Part shown: positions 26,580 through 35,220 of the stretch, piece by piece
Numbering within the stretch: position 1 is the stretch's first letter
Layout: each line of letters starts with the position of its first letter
Assembly (NCBI RefSeq): GCF_902459805.1
Contig: NZ_CABPST010000001.1
Span: 913,861 to 977,860 of the forward strand
Direction: 5' to 3'
Length of the DNA: 64,000 nt
DNA from: Pandoraea bronchicola
GTDB lineage: Bacteria > Pseudomonadota > Gammaproteobacteria > Burkholderiales > Burkholderiaceae
The notes under the pieces: generated by a model
The model's input: only the letters and a program-made list of their open reading frames with translations
Database searches by the model: none
Told to the model about the DNA's origin: nothing
Made by a program: the position numbers and the translations under genes

Positions 26580-27440
26580 TCAGGCCGGTAGCGCGAAGGG
26601 CACGTCTGCACAGGCACCTGCGGGCATCGGGAAGCCCGGTGACGTCTGCGGCGTAATCACATGCACGGGCAATCCCAGCGTCGTCTCGATGAGATCGGCG
26701 CGCATCACGTCGCGTGGTGCGCCCGTGGCGAGAATGCGTCCGTTGGCGAGTAATGCCATGCGGTCTGCATGACGCGCCGCGAGGTTGATGTCATGCACGA
26801 TGGCCATCGCACCGAACCCCCACGTTCTGGCAAGTTCGCGCGTGAGCGAGAGCAGGTGATGCTGATGGGCCAGGTCCAGCGCCGCCGTCGGTTCGTCGAG
26901 CAACAGATAACGCGGCACCGATGGCGCAAACGCATCGCCGTCCGGCCAAAGTTGCGCCAGTACGCGCGCAAATTGCACGCGCGCCCATTCGCCGCCCGAC
27001 AGGGTCATCACGTCACGATGCAATAACGGCAGTGCGCCAGCACGCTCCAGCGCGAGCGTAGCGATCTGGGTGTCGCTCTTTGCGGTCTTGTCGGCATCGC
27101 CACGTCCGCGCGATCTCGGGAAGGGCAGTCGCCCCATCGTCACGACTTCGAGGGCACTGAACGGGAACGACAGCTGTGCCGTTTGCGGCAGCACCGCGCG
27201 CAGACGGGCCAGCGCCGCCGTGGTGTATTGCGAGAGCAGCGCGCCATTGAGCGTGATGGCACCGCTCAGATGGGTGCGCGGCGGTTGTGGCTCACCCGCG
27301 AGCGCCTTGAGCAACGTGCTCTTGCCCGCACCATTCCGGCCGAGCAGCACCAGCAGTTCGCCGGGACGGATGTCGAGCGACAATCCGTCGAGCACGGGCG
27401 AATCGGTGTGAGCAATCGTGAGGTCGTGTGCACTGAGCAT
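26580..27440 (-). CDS. hmuV: Haem ABC transporter ATP-binding protein HmuV
   Basis: 286 residues with Walker A GRNGAGKS (34-41), signature LSGGE (147-151) and Walker B LLLDEPTAALD (179-189). It powers import of haem from the periplasm through HmuU. It is the last gene of the hmuR-S-T-U-V operon, starting 31 bp after hmuU. The order and partners make haem the clear substrate rather than a siderophore. Confidence 0.95.
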   Translation of the reverse strand: MLSAHDLTIAHTDSPVLDGLSLDIRPGELLVLLGRNGAGKSTLLKALAGEPQPPRTHLSGAITLNGALLSQYTTAALARLRAVLPQTAQLSFPFSALEVVTMGRLPFPRSRGRGDADKTAKSDTQIATLALERAGALPLLHRDVMTLSGGEWARVQFARVLAQLWPDGDAFAPSVPRYLLLDEPTAALDLAHQHHLLSLTRELARTWGFGAMAIVHDINLAARHADRMALLANGRILATGAPRDVMRADLIETTLGLPVHVITPQTSPGFPMPAGACADVPFALPA

Positions 27441-27471
27441 AGCGATGTCCTGTGTTGTCAGTCCGGTTCCG

Positions 27472-28611
27472 TCACAGCCCGAACTGCCCGCGGCGTCGCC
27501 ACAGGAGCATGAGGAAGAACGGGGCGCCGAGTAATGCCGTAAGAATGCCCAGCGGCAACTCGGCTGGCGCCACCCACGTACGCGCGACGAGATCGGCGAG
27601 CAACGTCAGGATCGCGCCAAAGAGCGCCGCCGCCGGCAGCACGGCGCGCGGGTCGGGACCGACCACCAGACGCACGATATGCGGCGCAATCAGGCCGATA
27701 AAACCGATCATGCCGCTCGATGCAACAAGCGCGCCGACGCAAAGCGCGCACGCTACCATCACACGCCGCTTGACCGACTGCACGGCAACACCGAGATGCA
27801 GTGCCTCCGCTTCGCCCAGCAACAACGCGTTGAGCGAACGGCACTGCGTGGCCAACGCGGCGACACCCAGCGCGACGGGCCACACGATCACGGCGAGCAT
27901 CGACCATTGCGCGCCGCCGAGACTGCCGAGTGTCCAGAACGTGAGCGTGCGCAACTGCGTATCGTTGGCGAGGTAGGTGAGCAGACCGATGGCGGCGCCC
28001 GAAACGGCATTGATGGCAATGCCTGCGAGTAGTAGCAACGGCAACGCGAGACGTCCACGTCCCGCTGCCAGCCGGTAGACGAGTGCTGTGACACCGAGCG
28101 CGCCAACGAACGCCGCGACAGGCAGCAACCACAGGCCGAGTGACGCTGCGAGCGCTGCGGGCAACACGACACCGCCCAGCACGATGACACCGGCTGCGCC
28201 CAGCGCCGCGCCGCTGGCGACACCGATCAGGCCGGGGTCGGCGAGCGGATTGCGAAAGAGGGCTTGCAACGCGGCGCCTGCGGCACCGAATCCGGCACCG
28301 ACCAGTATGCCGAGCACGATGCGCGGCAGCCGGATCTGTAGCATGACGTTGCGCGCCTGATCCTGTGCGAACTCGCCCGTGGCCCCTCGGAACAACGCGG
28401 CCATGGCTTCGCCCGGCGCAATGCGATAGGCCCCGCCGCACAGCGCGGCGAGCACGGCGGCCGCGAGCAATCCGACGAGCACCGTCATGACGATCCAGCG
28501 CGGAGGACGGCGGCGCGCGGCGCCGGATTGGCCCGAGGCAGTGGTCGTGGCGTGGGCCGTCTCAGCGCGGCTGGACGGCAACGACTTCGGAATCGGAGGG
28601 GCGGCTGACAT
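27472..28611 (-). CDS. hmuU: Haem ABC transporter permease HmuU
   Basis: About 379 residues from the ATG at 28611 (an upstream start at 28680 would add 23 polar residues). A polar N-terminal 40 residues is followed by about ten helices of the FecCD/BtuC class, with family segments RLPRIVLGILVGAGFGAAGA and LNALLLGEAEALHLGV. It forms the inner-membrane channel with HmuV and receives haem from HmuT. Confidence 0.94.
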   Translation of the reverse strand: MSAAPPIPKSLPSSRAETAHATTTASGQSGAARRRPPRWIVMTVLVGLLAAAVLAALCGGAYRIAPGEAMAALFRGATGEFAQDQARNVMLQIRLPRIVLGILVGAGFGAAGAALQALFRNPLADPGLIGVASGAALGAAGVIVLGGVVLPAALAASLGLWLLPVAAFVGALGVTALVYRLAAGRGRLALPLLLLAGIAINAVSGAAIGLLTYLANDTQLRTLTFWTLGSLGGAQWSMLAVIVWPVALGVAALATQCRSLNALLLGEAEALHLGVAVQSVKRRVMVACALCVGALVASSGMIGFIGLIAPHIVRLVVGPDPRAVLPAAALFGAILTLLADLVARTWVAPAELPLGILTALLGAPFFLMLLWRRRGQFGL

Positions 28612-28686
28612 GTCTTCGTTCACTGGCGAAAGGCGGGTTTCTGGATGGCCCCGGAGCGTGCCGACGCGCGACAGCGACAATCGGTA

Positions 28687-28716
28687 TCAAGCGGCACCAA
28701 GCGGCATCAAGCGGCA
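28687..28716. repeat. Three tandem 10-bp repeats between hmuT and hmuU
   Basis: Unit YCAAGCGGCA repeated three times (TCAAGCGGCA, CCAAGCGGCA, TCAAGCGGCA), followed by a decayed fourth (TCAAATAGCG), in the short spacer between two operon genes. Could vary by slippage without touching coding sequence. Confidence 0.7.
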
Positions 28717-28739
28717 TCAAATAGCGCGCCGGGACACAT

Positions 28740-29690
28740 TCAAGCGGTATGCACGCGTTGCGCGAGATCGGCGACCGCCTGAGGCAGGCGCGGGCCGAAG
28801 CCGAGCAGATACAACGCGTCGAAGCTCACCACACGTTTGGCGCGTCCGGCGGGCGTGTTCGCCAGCCCAGGCTGGGCGAGCAGTGTTGCCGCAGGATCGG
28901 CGGGCGATGGTCCGGTGGTGGTCGTGAGCAGCACGTCGGGCTGCGCTGCCACGGCCGCTTCGGCGGTGAGCGGCCGATACCCGTTGAAGCCGCGCAGCGC
29001 ATTCTCGGCACCGGCATACGCGAGCATGGCGTCGGCGGCGGTGTCTTGCCCCGCCACCATCACTTGATTGCCCATGTGACCGAGGATGAAGAGCACGCGC
29101 GGGCGTCGCTGAATGCCATACCGCTGTTCGACCTGATCACGAATGCGCAGCCAGTCTGACGTGAAGCGGTTCGCCAAGCGAGCTCCCTCGTCGTTCATCC
29201 GCAGGGCCCCGGCAACGCCGCGAATGTGCTCGCGCACGAGGTCGGCGGTATAGCCGTGCGTGAAACGTTTGACCGGCACCCCTGCCGCCGCGATCTGTGA
29301 CAGCACATTGGGCGGGCCGGCTTCCGCACCTGCGAGCAGCAGGTCGGGATGCAGCGAGAGCACGCCCTCCGCCGAGAGCGAGCGCAGATAGCCGATCTTG
29401 GGTAGCTTGGTGGCCGCCTCCGGATACAGGCTGGTCAGGTCGTTGGCGATCACGCGATCTTGCGCACCGAGTGCGTAGACGATCTCGGTGAGCGCGCCGC
29501 CGGCGACCACGACACGCTTCGGCCCGTCCTTGCCGTCTTTCTCCGGAGCGGCGGGCGAGGCCGCGCTGGCGAGCGTTGCAGGCAACAACGTGCCCAGCCA
29601 CGCGCCAGCGCCCAGCGCAGCGCCCCCGCTCAGCAACGCGCGACGCGAGGCGCCGCGCGCGTCGATTTGCCCGTTGACTCGCCGGTTCAC
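28740..29690 (-). CDS. hmuT: Periplasmic haem-binding protein HmuT
   Basis: 316 residues. The N-terminus ASRRALLSGGAALGAGAWLG looks like a signal peptide with a twin arginine, so Tat export is possible. The mature part has the class III binding-protein fold with LPKIGYLRSLSAEGVLSL, the conserved HmuT segment, and a tyrosine in SLYPEA that may ligate haem. It hands haem to HmuUV. Its ATG overlaps the hmuS stop by 4 nt. Confidence 0.94.
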   Translation of the reverse strand: MNRRVNGQIDARGASRRALLSGGAALGAGAWLGTLLPATLASAASPAAPEKDGKDGPKRVVVAGGALTEIVYALGAQDRVIANDLTSLYPEAATKLPKIGYLRSLSAEGVLSLHPDLLLAGAEAGPPNVLSQIAAAGVPVKRFTHGYTADLVREHIRGVAGALRMNDEGARLANRFTSDWLRIRDQVEQRYGIQRRPRVLFILGHMGNQVMVAGQDTAADAMLAYAGAENALRGFNGYRPLTAEAAVAAQPDVLLTTTTGPSPADPAATLLAQPGLANTPAGRAKRVVSFDALYLLGFGPRLPQAVADLAQRVHTA

Positions 29691-30805
29691 GCCGATGCCC
29701 CCGTGGTCCCTTGCGATCCTGCGGCACCCTCCATGCGCACCAGCGTGGCACGCCAGTCTTCGCGCTCGGCCTGCCCCGGTTTGCGCTCACCGAAGAACAT
29801 GGCGATGACCATACCCGAGGCGTCGAGTAATTCGAGCGACGAGACGATGCCGTCGGACGTCGGCTTGCGCACGACCCACGCCGTGTCGACGAGGTCTTCG
29901 CGCAGATGCAGGTTGAAGCCCGGATCGAGCACATTGACCCACGGACCCATCACGCGAATGTTCTTCACGGGGCCGGTGTGAATCTGGATCATGCCTGCAT
30001 TGCCGACGAACACCATGATCGGCAGATCGGTGCCGGCGGCGTCTTCGAGCAGTGTGCGCACCGATGCGGCGGGCACACGCCGTGCATGGCCTTCAGGCGC
30101 CAGACGCAAGGCCTGCGCACGCGACACGCCGTGACGCTTGAGCATGTCGAAGAACTGGTGCGTGTCGGTCATGGCCAGCCAGTCGCGCTGGAAGGCCGCC
30201 ACGTCGATGTCGGCGTCGGGCGTTTCGGCCTTCGGCGCCTCTGCGGCGACCACGTGCTGGCCGGGCGTCTGGTCGCCGGCGCGGAAGCGGGCCACCAGCG
30301 CTTCGAACGCGGCGACATCGCTGTGATCGCGCAGGAACATCTTGTGGACGGCCGTGCCTGCCTTGTCGAAGAACTGGAGCGAGCGTCGCGGACCGTTTTC
30401 CGCAGGTGTCTCGACGGCGTAACCGAAGGCCCACTGGTGATAGAAGATGCGAAGGTCGAGGTCTTTGCCGAGACCGAGGCCGACGGTGCCCGTGTGCGAG
30501 AGCTTCTCGTACTGACCATCCTTTTCGTGCACCGCGGCGTTGTTACGCGTGAGCGCCATGACGCGACCCAGGGCCGGCAGCGCTTCGATGATCTCGGTGA
30601 ATTCAGGGCGCAGACGCACGACGTGCTCGCCCACGAAAGCGGCGACCGTCTCGCCTTCGGACACGCCCAGTGCCGCAGCGGCGTCGCGATCGCGCAGATG
30701 CTGTTCGGTCTTCACACGTTGGAATTCGCTACGCAGACGAGTGACATCGGCGAGCGCGGGGAATGCCGGGCGGGCGGCGGAAGTGGCGTTTTGAGCGTTC
30801 ATCAT
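29687..30805 (-). CDS. hmuS: Haemin-degrading/transport factor HmuS (HemS/ChuS family)
   Basis: 372 residues made of two related halves, as in HemS/ChuS. Conserved pieces include ALPALGRVMALTRNNAAVHEK and FFDKAGTAVHKMFLRDHSD in the first half and GNAGMIQIHTGPVKNIRVMG in the second. Family members bind haem in the cytoplasm and either degrade it to release iron or pass it on. It follows hmuR by about 120 bp and overlaps hmuT. Confidence 0.94.
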   Translation of the reverse strand: MMNAQNATSAARPAFPALADVTRLRSEFQRVKTEQHLRDRDAAAALGVSEGETVAAFVGEHVVRLRPEFTEIIEALPALGRVMALTRNNAAVHEKDGQYEKLSHTGTVGLGLGKDLDLRIFYHQWAFGYAVETPAENGPRRSLQFFDKAGTAVHKMFLRDHSDVAAFEALVARFRAGDQTPGQHVVAAEAPKAETPDADIDVAAFQRDWLAMTDTHQFFDMLKRHGVSRAQALRLAPEGHARRVPAASVRTLLEDAAGTDLPIMVFVGNAGMIQIHTGPVKNIRVMGPWVNVLDPGFNLHLREDLVDTAWVVRKPTSDGIVSSLELLDASGMVIAMFFGERKPGQAEREDWRATLVRMEGAAGSQGTTGASA

Positions 30806-30924
30806 GACGATTCCTTGGTGGCGAGTTTGCTGGCAGTGGCTGGCATGTGCCGACGGGCGGCCTGAACGATCAGACGATCGAAGTGCGCGCGCGCCGGCAC
30901 GGTTCTGACAATCGATCCGCAGGA

Positions 30925-33396
30925 TCAGTACTGGAGCTTCAGGCTCACAGCCACGCTGCGGCCCGGTGCCGAATACGCGTCCTTGATGGTCGAGTTATCG
31001 GCAATGTTGCGCACGTCCGACCAGTTCCAGTACTTGCGGTCGAACACGTTGTAGACGCCCGCATAGACCGTGGCGTTTTTGTTGATGTGATAGCCGCCCG
31101 ACAGATCGAGCACGATGGACGACGGCGGTGCCCAGCAGTTCTGGTTCTGCTGCGTGCCCGACGTGCAGGTCTTCGCTATCTGGCTTTGCGACTTGGCGGC
31201 CTGGAAGAGCAGGTCGGCTTGTGCGAACCATGTGCTGTTCGGCTCGTAGCGCACGCCGAGCACCATCGAGAACGGGTTGATGGTGTTGAGCGGCTGGCTG
31301 GCGGCGCCGTTGTCTTCCGTTGTGCCATGCGTGTAGGCCATGGCGGTGCGCAACGTCACGCCGCCCTTGAGCGCCCACGTGGCACGTCCTTCCCAGCCCT
31401 GAATGCGCGCGCGGCTGAAGTTCACGTACTGATAGATGAGCGGATCGCTCGGACGGCCCGAGCCGCTGATGTTCTGCTGCGAGATGAAGTTGCGATAGTT
31501 GCCCGCAAAGACCGCCGTGCTGTACGTGAGCGGACCCAGCGTGGTGGCGAGGCGACCGCGCAGACCCAGCTCGAATGTGTCGCTTGTTTCGGGCTTGAGG
31601 TTCGGATTCGCGATCGACATGTAGCCGAAGATCGGATTCGAGAAGCCGTTGTTGACCTGGTCCGGGGTCGGCGTGCGAAAGCCTCGGGCGTATTGCACGT
31701 ACGGAATCAGCGACGGTGCGATCTCGTACATCACCGCCAGACGCGGCGAGAACGCGGAGTCGTTCGACGACGTCGGCTGAACACGAGCGCCCGATGTTGT
31801 CTGCGAGACGTACAGTGGATCGTTCTGCTTCGGCGAGAGCCAGTAGGCGTCGTAGCGAATGCCCGGCGTGACGGTGAGCGCGCCGTAGCGGATCTCGTCC
31901 TGCAGATACGCGCCGAAGAGCGTGTAATCGGTGTCCGGGAATGCCTTGTTCGGGAACGAGTCGCCCATGCCCGGCACCGTGCCGTTGCGATAGCTGGTGA
32001 TGTACGCGAGGCTGGCATCGGTGCCGTACACGAGTTTGTGCGAAAGCGGGCCGGTCGCGAAGTTGCTTTCCGCCTGCAGCGAGCCGCCGACGGTGCGCTC
32101 CTTGTACGTGTTGTCGCGCGTGCGGTCGCCTGCCGTGCGCTTCTCGTACGCGTACTGGCTGTTCTTCGCATCCTGGAAGTACAGCAGCGCGTGAGCGTTC
32201 TGCAGGTAAGCCTGCGAGGCGTCGTGGAAGTCGTAATCGAGGCTCACGCGATTACGCTCGAGACGGTCGCTCGTGTTCAGGCCCAGTGTCGTCGGCGGAT
32301 TGATGGCCGACAGGACATTCGAGTCCACACGGCGGCGCACGGTCTCACCCGTCAACTTGAACGTCGAGCTGGGCGTGGCTTTGAAGACCAGCTTGCCGAG
32401 CACGGAGTCGCCGTTGCTGTCCTGCGGGTTGGCCGTCGTGCGCGACGTGCTGGCCGAGTTGTTGGTGCCCTTGCCGTCGAGTTCGTGGCCCTTGTTGCCG
32501 TCGACGATCACCATGCCCTGCCACTGTTCGCCACCCCACGCGGCCTGCGCGGTGGTACCGAAGCTGCGGTCCATCGAGTTGTAGTATGGACGCAGCGAAA
32601 AGTAGGTCGACTTGCCGAACACGTCGAGCAGGTCTTGCGGATCTTTGGTGAGGAAGTTGACGACGCCGGTCAGGCCGTCGCTGCCGTACAGCGACGAGGC
32701 CGGGCCGCGCAGAATTTCGATGCGGCGCAGCAGGTCCATGCTCATGTAGTCGCCACGGCCGGCTTCGAGCGGGCCGAACGAGTAGGAGGAGGGCATGCGG
32801 ATACCGTCCTCGAAGAGCGCCACCCGATTGCCTTCGAGGCCGCGGATGTTGATGCTCGAATTGCCGTCGCGGCCGCCGCCGGCAGCGGCCGACGCGGGAC
32901 GGTATGGCGCGCGGCGCACCGTGACGCCGGGCTCGTAGCGCAGCGCTTCCTTGATGTCCTGCGCCTGCTGCTCTTCGAGATCCTGATCGGTGATGACCGA
33001 AATGGACGCCGGTGTGCGTTCCGCTTCGGTCGGTGTGCGCGTCGCTGTCACGTTCACCTCACGCAGATTGGTTTCGGCGAGCTGAAGCGGTGCATTAGGC
33101 GCTAGCTGCGCGAGCTGAATCGCCTGGGCTGGCTTGGCCGGTCGCGCCGGCGCATCGGCCGGGGCCTGTTGGGCAAAAGCGGCAGGCAGCCAGAACGCGG
33201 CAAGCACCGCACCGGCAAGCGGGTGCAGACGCCGGCGAGGCCCGGACGCGCGTTGGCGTCGCGAGTCTTCGGCTCGGCTTACATCGCCGCGAATGGTGCG
33301 AATGGTGCGAATGGTGCGAATTGAGCCGTTGACGCCGTATTCCCGGCGCATGGACATGACAAAGGCGCGGCCCCCGCCGCTCGACGACTGCTTCAC
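30925..33396 (-). CDS. hmuR: TonB-dependent haem receptor HmuR
   Basis: About 823 residues from a GTG at 33396, which has GGGAG 6 nt upstream. The frame is open to a TTG at 33474, and an ATG at 33357 is another option. A long basic leader precedes the signal-peptide core ending in PAAFAQQ. The plug domain (VNVTATRTPTEAERTP, GGRDGNSSINIRGLEGNRVALFEDG) and a 22-strand-type barrel follow, with GFRTPTPDQ and NPNLKPETS. In many haem receptors a histidine lies between the FRAP and NPNL motifs; none is present here. The last residue is aromatic-type (LQY), typical for an outer-membrane barrel. An upstream Fur-like box indicates iron repression. Confidence 0.94.
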   Translation of the reverse strand: MKQSSSGGGRAFVMSMRREYGVNGSIRTIRTIRTIRGDVSRAEDSRRQRASGPRRRLHPLAGAVLAAFWLPAAFAQQAPADAPARPAKPAQAIQLAQLAPNAPLQLAETNLREVNVTATRTPTEAERTPASISVITDQDLEEQQAQDIKEALRYEPGVTVRRAPYRPASAAAGGGRDGNSSINIRGLEGNRVALFEDGIRMPSSYSFGPLEAGRGDYMSMDLLRRIEILRGPASSLYGSDGLTGVVNFLTKDPQDLLDVFGKSTYFSLRPYYNSMDRSFGTTAQAAWGGEQWQGMVIVDGNKGHELDGKGTNNSASTSRTTANPQDSNGDSVLGKLVFKATPSSTFKLTGETVRRRVDSNVLSAINPPTTLGLNTSDRLERNRVSLDYDFHDASQAYLQNAHALLYFQDAKNSQYAYEKRTAGDRTRDNTYKERTVGGSLQAESNFATGPLSHKLVYGTDASLAYITSYRNGTVPGMGDSFPNKAFPDTDYTLFGAYLQDEIRYGALTVTPGIRYDAYWLSPKQNDPLYVSQTTSGARVQPTSSNDSAFSPRLAVMYEIAPSLIPYVQYARGFRTPTPDQVNNGFSNPIFGYMSIANPNLKPETSDTFELGLRGRLATTLGPLTYSTAVFAGNYRNFISQQNISGSGRPSDPLIYQYVNFSRARIQGWEGRATWALKGGVTLRTAMAYTHGTTEDNGAASQPLNTINPFSMVLGVRYEPNSTWFAQADLLFQAAKSQSQIAKTCTSGTQQNQNCWAPPSSIVLDLSGGYHINKNATVYAGVYNVFDRKYWNWSDVRNIADNSTIKDAYSAPGRSVAVSLKLQY
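33291..33317. repeat. Three tandem 9-bp repeats inside the HmuR leader
   Basis: GAATGGTGC three times (33291-33299, 33300-33308, 33309-33317), then a changed copy GAATTGAGC. On the coding strand this gives the tripeptide series RTI-RTI-RTI ahead of the signal-peptide core. Changes in copy number stay in frame. Confidence 0.85.
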
Positions 33397-33561
33397 TGCT
33401 GGCTCCCAGTGCAAAAAAACCCCGTTGCTGGCTGGCAAGCGCTCGTGCCAATCGGCGTGTAGGCAGCGTCGCAATCGACGCTGAGGAACACGCTGGCAGG
33501 CGCGGCTGGCGAAATATCTCGTGCCACCCGGCCGCGGATAGTCGGCCTTGGGACGAAGAAC

Positions 33562-33582
33562 TTAAATGAGAATCATTTGCAT
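33562..33582 (-). promoter_or_regulatory. Fur box upstream of hmuR
   Basis: AAATGAGAATCATTTGCAT centred at 33573 has the core AATGAGAATCATT and matches the classical 19-bp Fur consensus at 13 positions by my alignment. It lies about 170 bp ahead of the GTG of hmuR and about 50 bp past the end of the RiPP operon, on the right side to repress hmuRSTUV when iron is plentiful. Confidence 0.75.
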
Positions 33583-33631
33583 TTTTAACGGAGATTCGTA
33601 GGTACGTCAAGTGGGGGATGTCGCGCGATGC

Positions 33632-33952
33632 CTACAAATGGGAAGGTGAGGAGAGCTTTCCGTCTTCCATCGCGTTGGCCGTTAACGCCTCCGGCAGCTT
33701 CATGGGAACGAAAAGCTGATGCTTCAGACACTTGTCGAGAAATCGATCGGCATCACTGTCGCTGCGACCGGACATGCGGTAAGCGGCCATGAACTCTGCG
33801 TGTGAGAAGTCTTTGCCTTGCAACGCTTGCACGATGCCGAAGCCGCTGGCATTCATCCGGAGAACCGTAAACGTCTTGGGATTGAACAGACAGCGGTCTA
33901 ACGAACGGATCACGAGGCTTTTGTTGACGTGGAATGTTGGTGTCATGGTCAT
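33632..33952 (-). CDS. PqqD-like RiPP recognition element protein
   Basis: 106 residues. The pattern NKSLVIRSLDRCLFNPKTFTVLRMN (strands), then ALQGKDFSHAEFMAAYRM and DRFLDKCLKHQLFVPM (helices), fits the PqqD/RRE fold: a three-stranded start, a helix and a winged end. In RiPP pathways such small proteins grip the leader peptide and present it to a radical SAM enzyme. Similarity is by shape and spacing, not by a strict motif, so the call is moderate. Its ATG overlaps the stop of the radical SAM-peptidase gene (ATGA). It is the last gene of the operon; no clear terminator follows before the Fur box of hmuR. Confidence 0.72.
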   Translation of the reverse strand: MTMTPTFHVNKSLVIRSLDRCLFNPKTFTVLRMNASGFGIVQALQGKDFSHAEFMAAYRMSGRSDSDADRFLDKCLKHQLFVPMKLPEALTANAMEDGKLSSPSHL

Positions 33953-35220
33953 TTGTGAGGGTGAAAGGGCGTACGCAGGTTCTCGACAAATAGGTCGTGA
34001 GCGAGCCGTTGGGCCACGCGCTGATACATCGCATGCTCAGAATCCGCTGCAGCGTGAGCGTAGTCATTGAGCGTGGAAGGTGTCAGCCATGGACGAAGTT
34101 GGTCCAGCGCCCAAAGATTCGCGCGTCGTTCGCTAGTTCTGTTCGAGGGCGTTTGTGTGGGCGATGGCCGCAACGTCTGTGTTGCGAGATGCCCCAGTTC
34201 ATGGAGTTTTGCGAAGCGGTTCAATGCCCACGGGAGATTGCCGTTCGCGATGATGGTGGCACCCTCTTCCTCGTGGAAGACAAGCGCGTTCCCGGGTAAT
34301 GGCGTCGTCACATCGATGATTGACTTGACCCTGAAATCGGCACCCCGTTGAGCGATCAGAATATCCAACTGGTGTTCGAGTTGGCCGCATTTCCATTCGC
34401 TGTATTGCTGGGACACAGGGCGCGTGTCATGCAGATGTCCGATGACGGGGCCGCCATCGCCAACGGCGACTATCCCGCTCGCGGAGATGGAGATGGGAAT
34501 TGTGGGGCGTTGCGTATCGCGAAAGGGGGCGCCGGTCGCTGTGTCATAGCCCGGGATGCTTATGAGCGACGGCGGCAAGTCGTCATGCTGCGCCAACGAC
34601 GCCACGTCTCGTATGCACTCGACTCTCTCGTGAGGGGCGAGACATGCGGCGCCTGCAACTGCGCCGAATACCTCATAGAAGGCGATTTTGATTCTATAGA
34701 TGCCCCAATCTCTGGCCAGGCCAATGAGTGGTAAAAGCTGATCCCGGTTTTCGCGGCGAACGCAAATTGCCAGGTTGACGTGTATACCGACCTCACGCAG
34801 CTTCGTGACATTTCTCCTGATGGCGTCGAAATGCCCCGCGCCCCGGAAGCGATCATGTGCGTCTGGAAGTGCGGCATCAAGACTCACTTGCACGCATGGG
34901 ACGTTGGCGTCTTTGAGCCCAGCGAGATGCGTCGCGTCAAGGACGTTGCCTGAGATACCGGGCAGTGCCAGCATGGAGCGGCTTTCGATCGCCTTCAGAA
35001 TTTTTGAAAAATGTGGGTGAAGTACCGGATCGCCGCCGGATAGCACGACCATAAAAACGCCGTGCGCTGCAGCATCGTCAAGCACATCGAAAATCTGGCT
35101 TGCGGTAAGCGAGGCTTTGTTAAGCAAGTTGCCTTCCACCAGATAGCAGTGACGACAACGTGACGAGCACTTCGACGTGATGCTCAGGCTAAGCGTCGGA
35201 GGTAGTGGAATGGTGTCCAT
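33949..35220 (-). CDS. Radical SAM protein fused to an ImmA/IrrE-type metallopeptidase domain
   Basis: 423 residues. Residues about 8-240 are a radical SAM barrel: Cys18-x3-Cys22-x2-Cys25 binds the [4Fe-4S] cluster and SGGDP (61-65) is the SAM-binding motif. At about 241-265 the text SISASGIVAVGDGGPVIGHL looks like a SPASM segment whose cysteines are gone. The C-terminal 120 residues carry HELGH at 340-344 and ERRAN at 364-368, the zinc site and third-ligand pattern of ImmA/IrrE (M78-like) peptidases, preceded by ATIIANGNLPWALNRFAKL as in that family. One protein may thus modify a peptide and cut it. The gene overlaps the MFS gene by 32 bp and the PqqD-like gene by 4 bp. The radical SAM call is firm; the peptidase call rests on the motif pair and has no structure behind it. 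Confidence 0.82.
   Translation of the reverse strand: MDTIPLPPTLSLSITSKCSSRCRHCYLVEGNLLNKASLTASQIFDVLDDAAAHGVFMVVLSGGDPVLHPHFSKILKAIESRSMLALPGISGNVLDATHLAGLKDANVPCVQVSLDAALPDAHDRFRGAGHFDAIRRNVTKLREVGIHVNLAICVRRENRDQLLPLIGLARDWGIYRIKIAFYEVFGAVAGAACLAPHERVECIRDVASLAQHDDLPPSLISIPGYDTATGAPFRDTQRPTIPISISASGIVAVGDGGPVIGHLHDTRPVSQQYSEWKCGQLEHQLDILIAQRGADFRVKSIIDVTTPLPGNALVFHEEEGATIIANGNLPWALNRFAKLHELGHLATQTLRPSPTQTPSNRTSERRANLWALDQLRPWLTPSTLNDYAHAAADSEHAMYQRVAQRLAHDLFVENLRTPFHPHK

Noticed and set aside
30847-33105. Open frame of 752 codons on the plus strand over hmuR
   Set aside because: No recognisable domain; the minus strand encodes a clear TonB receptor with signal peptide, plug and barrel.
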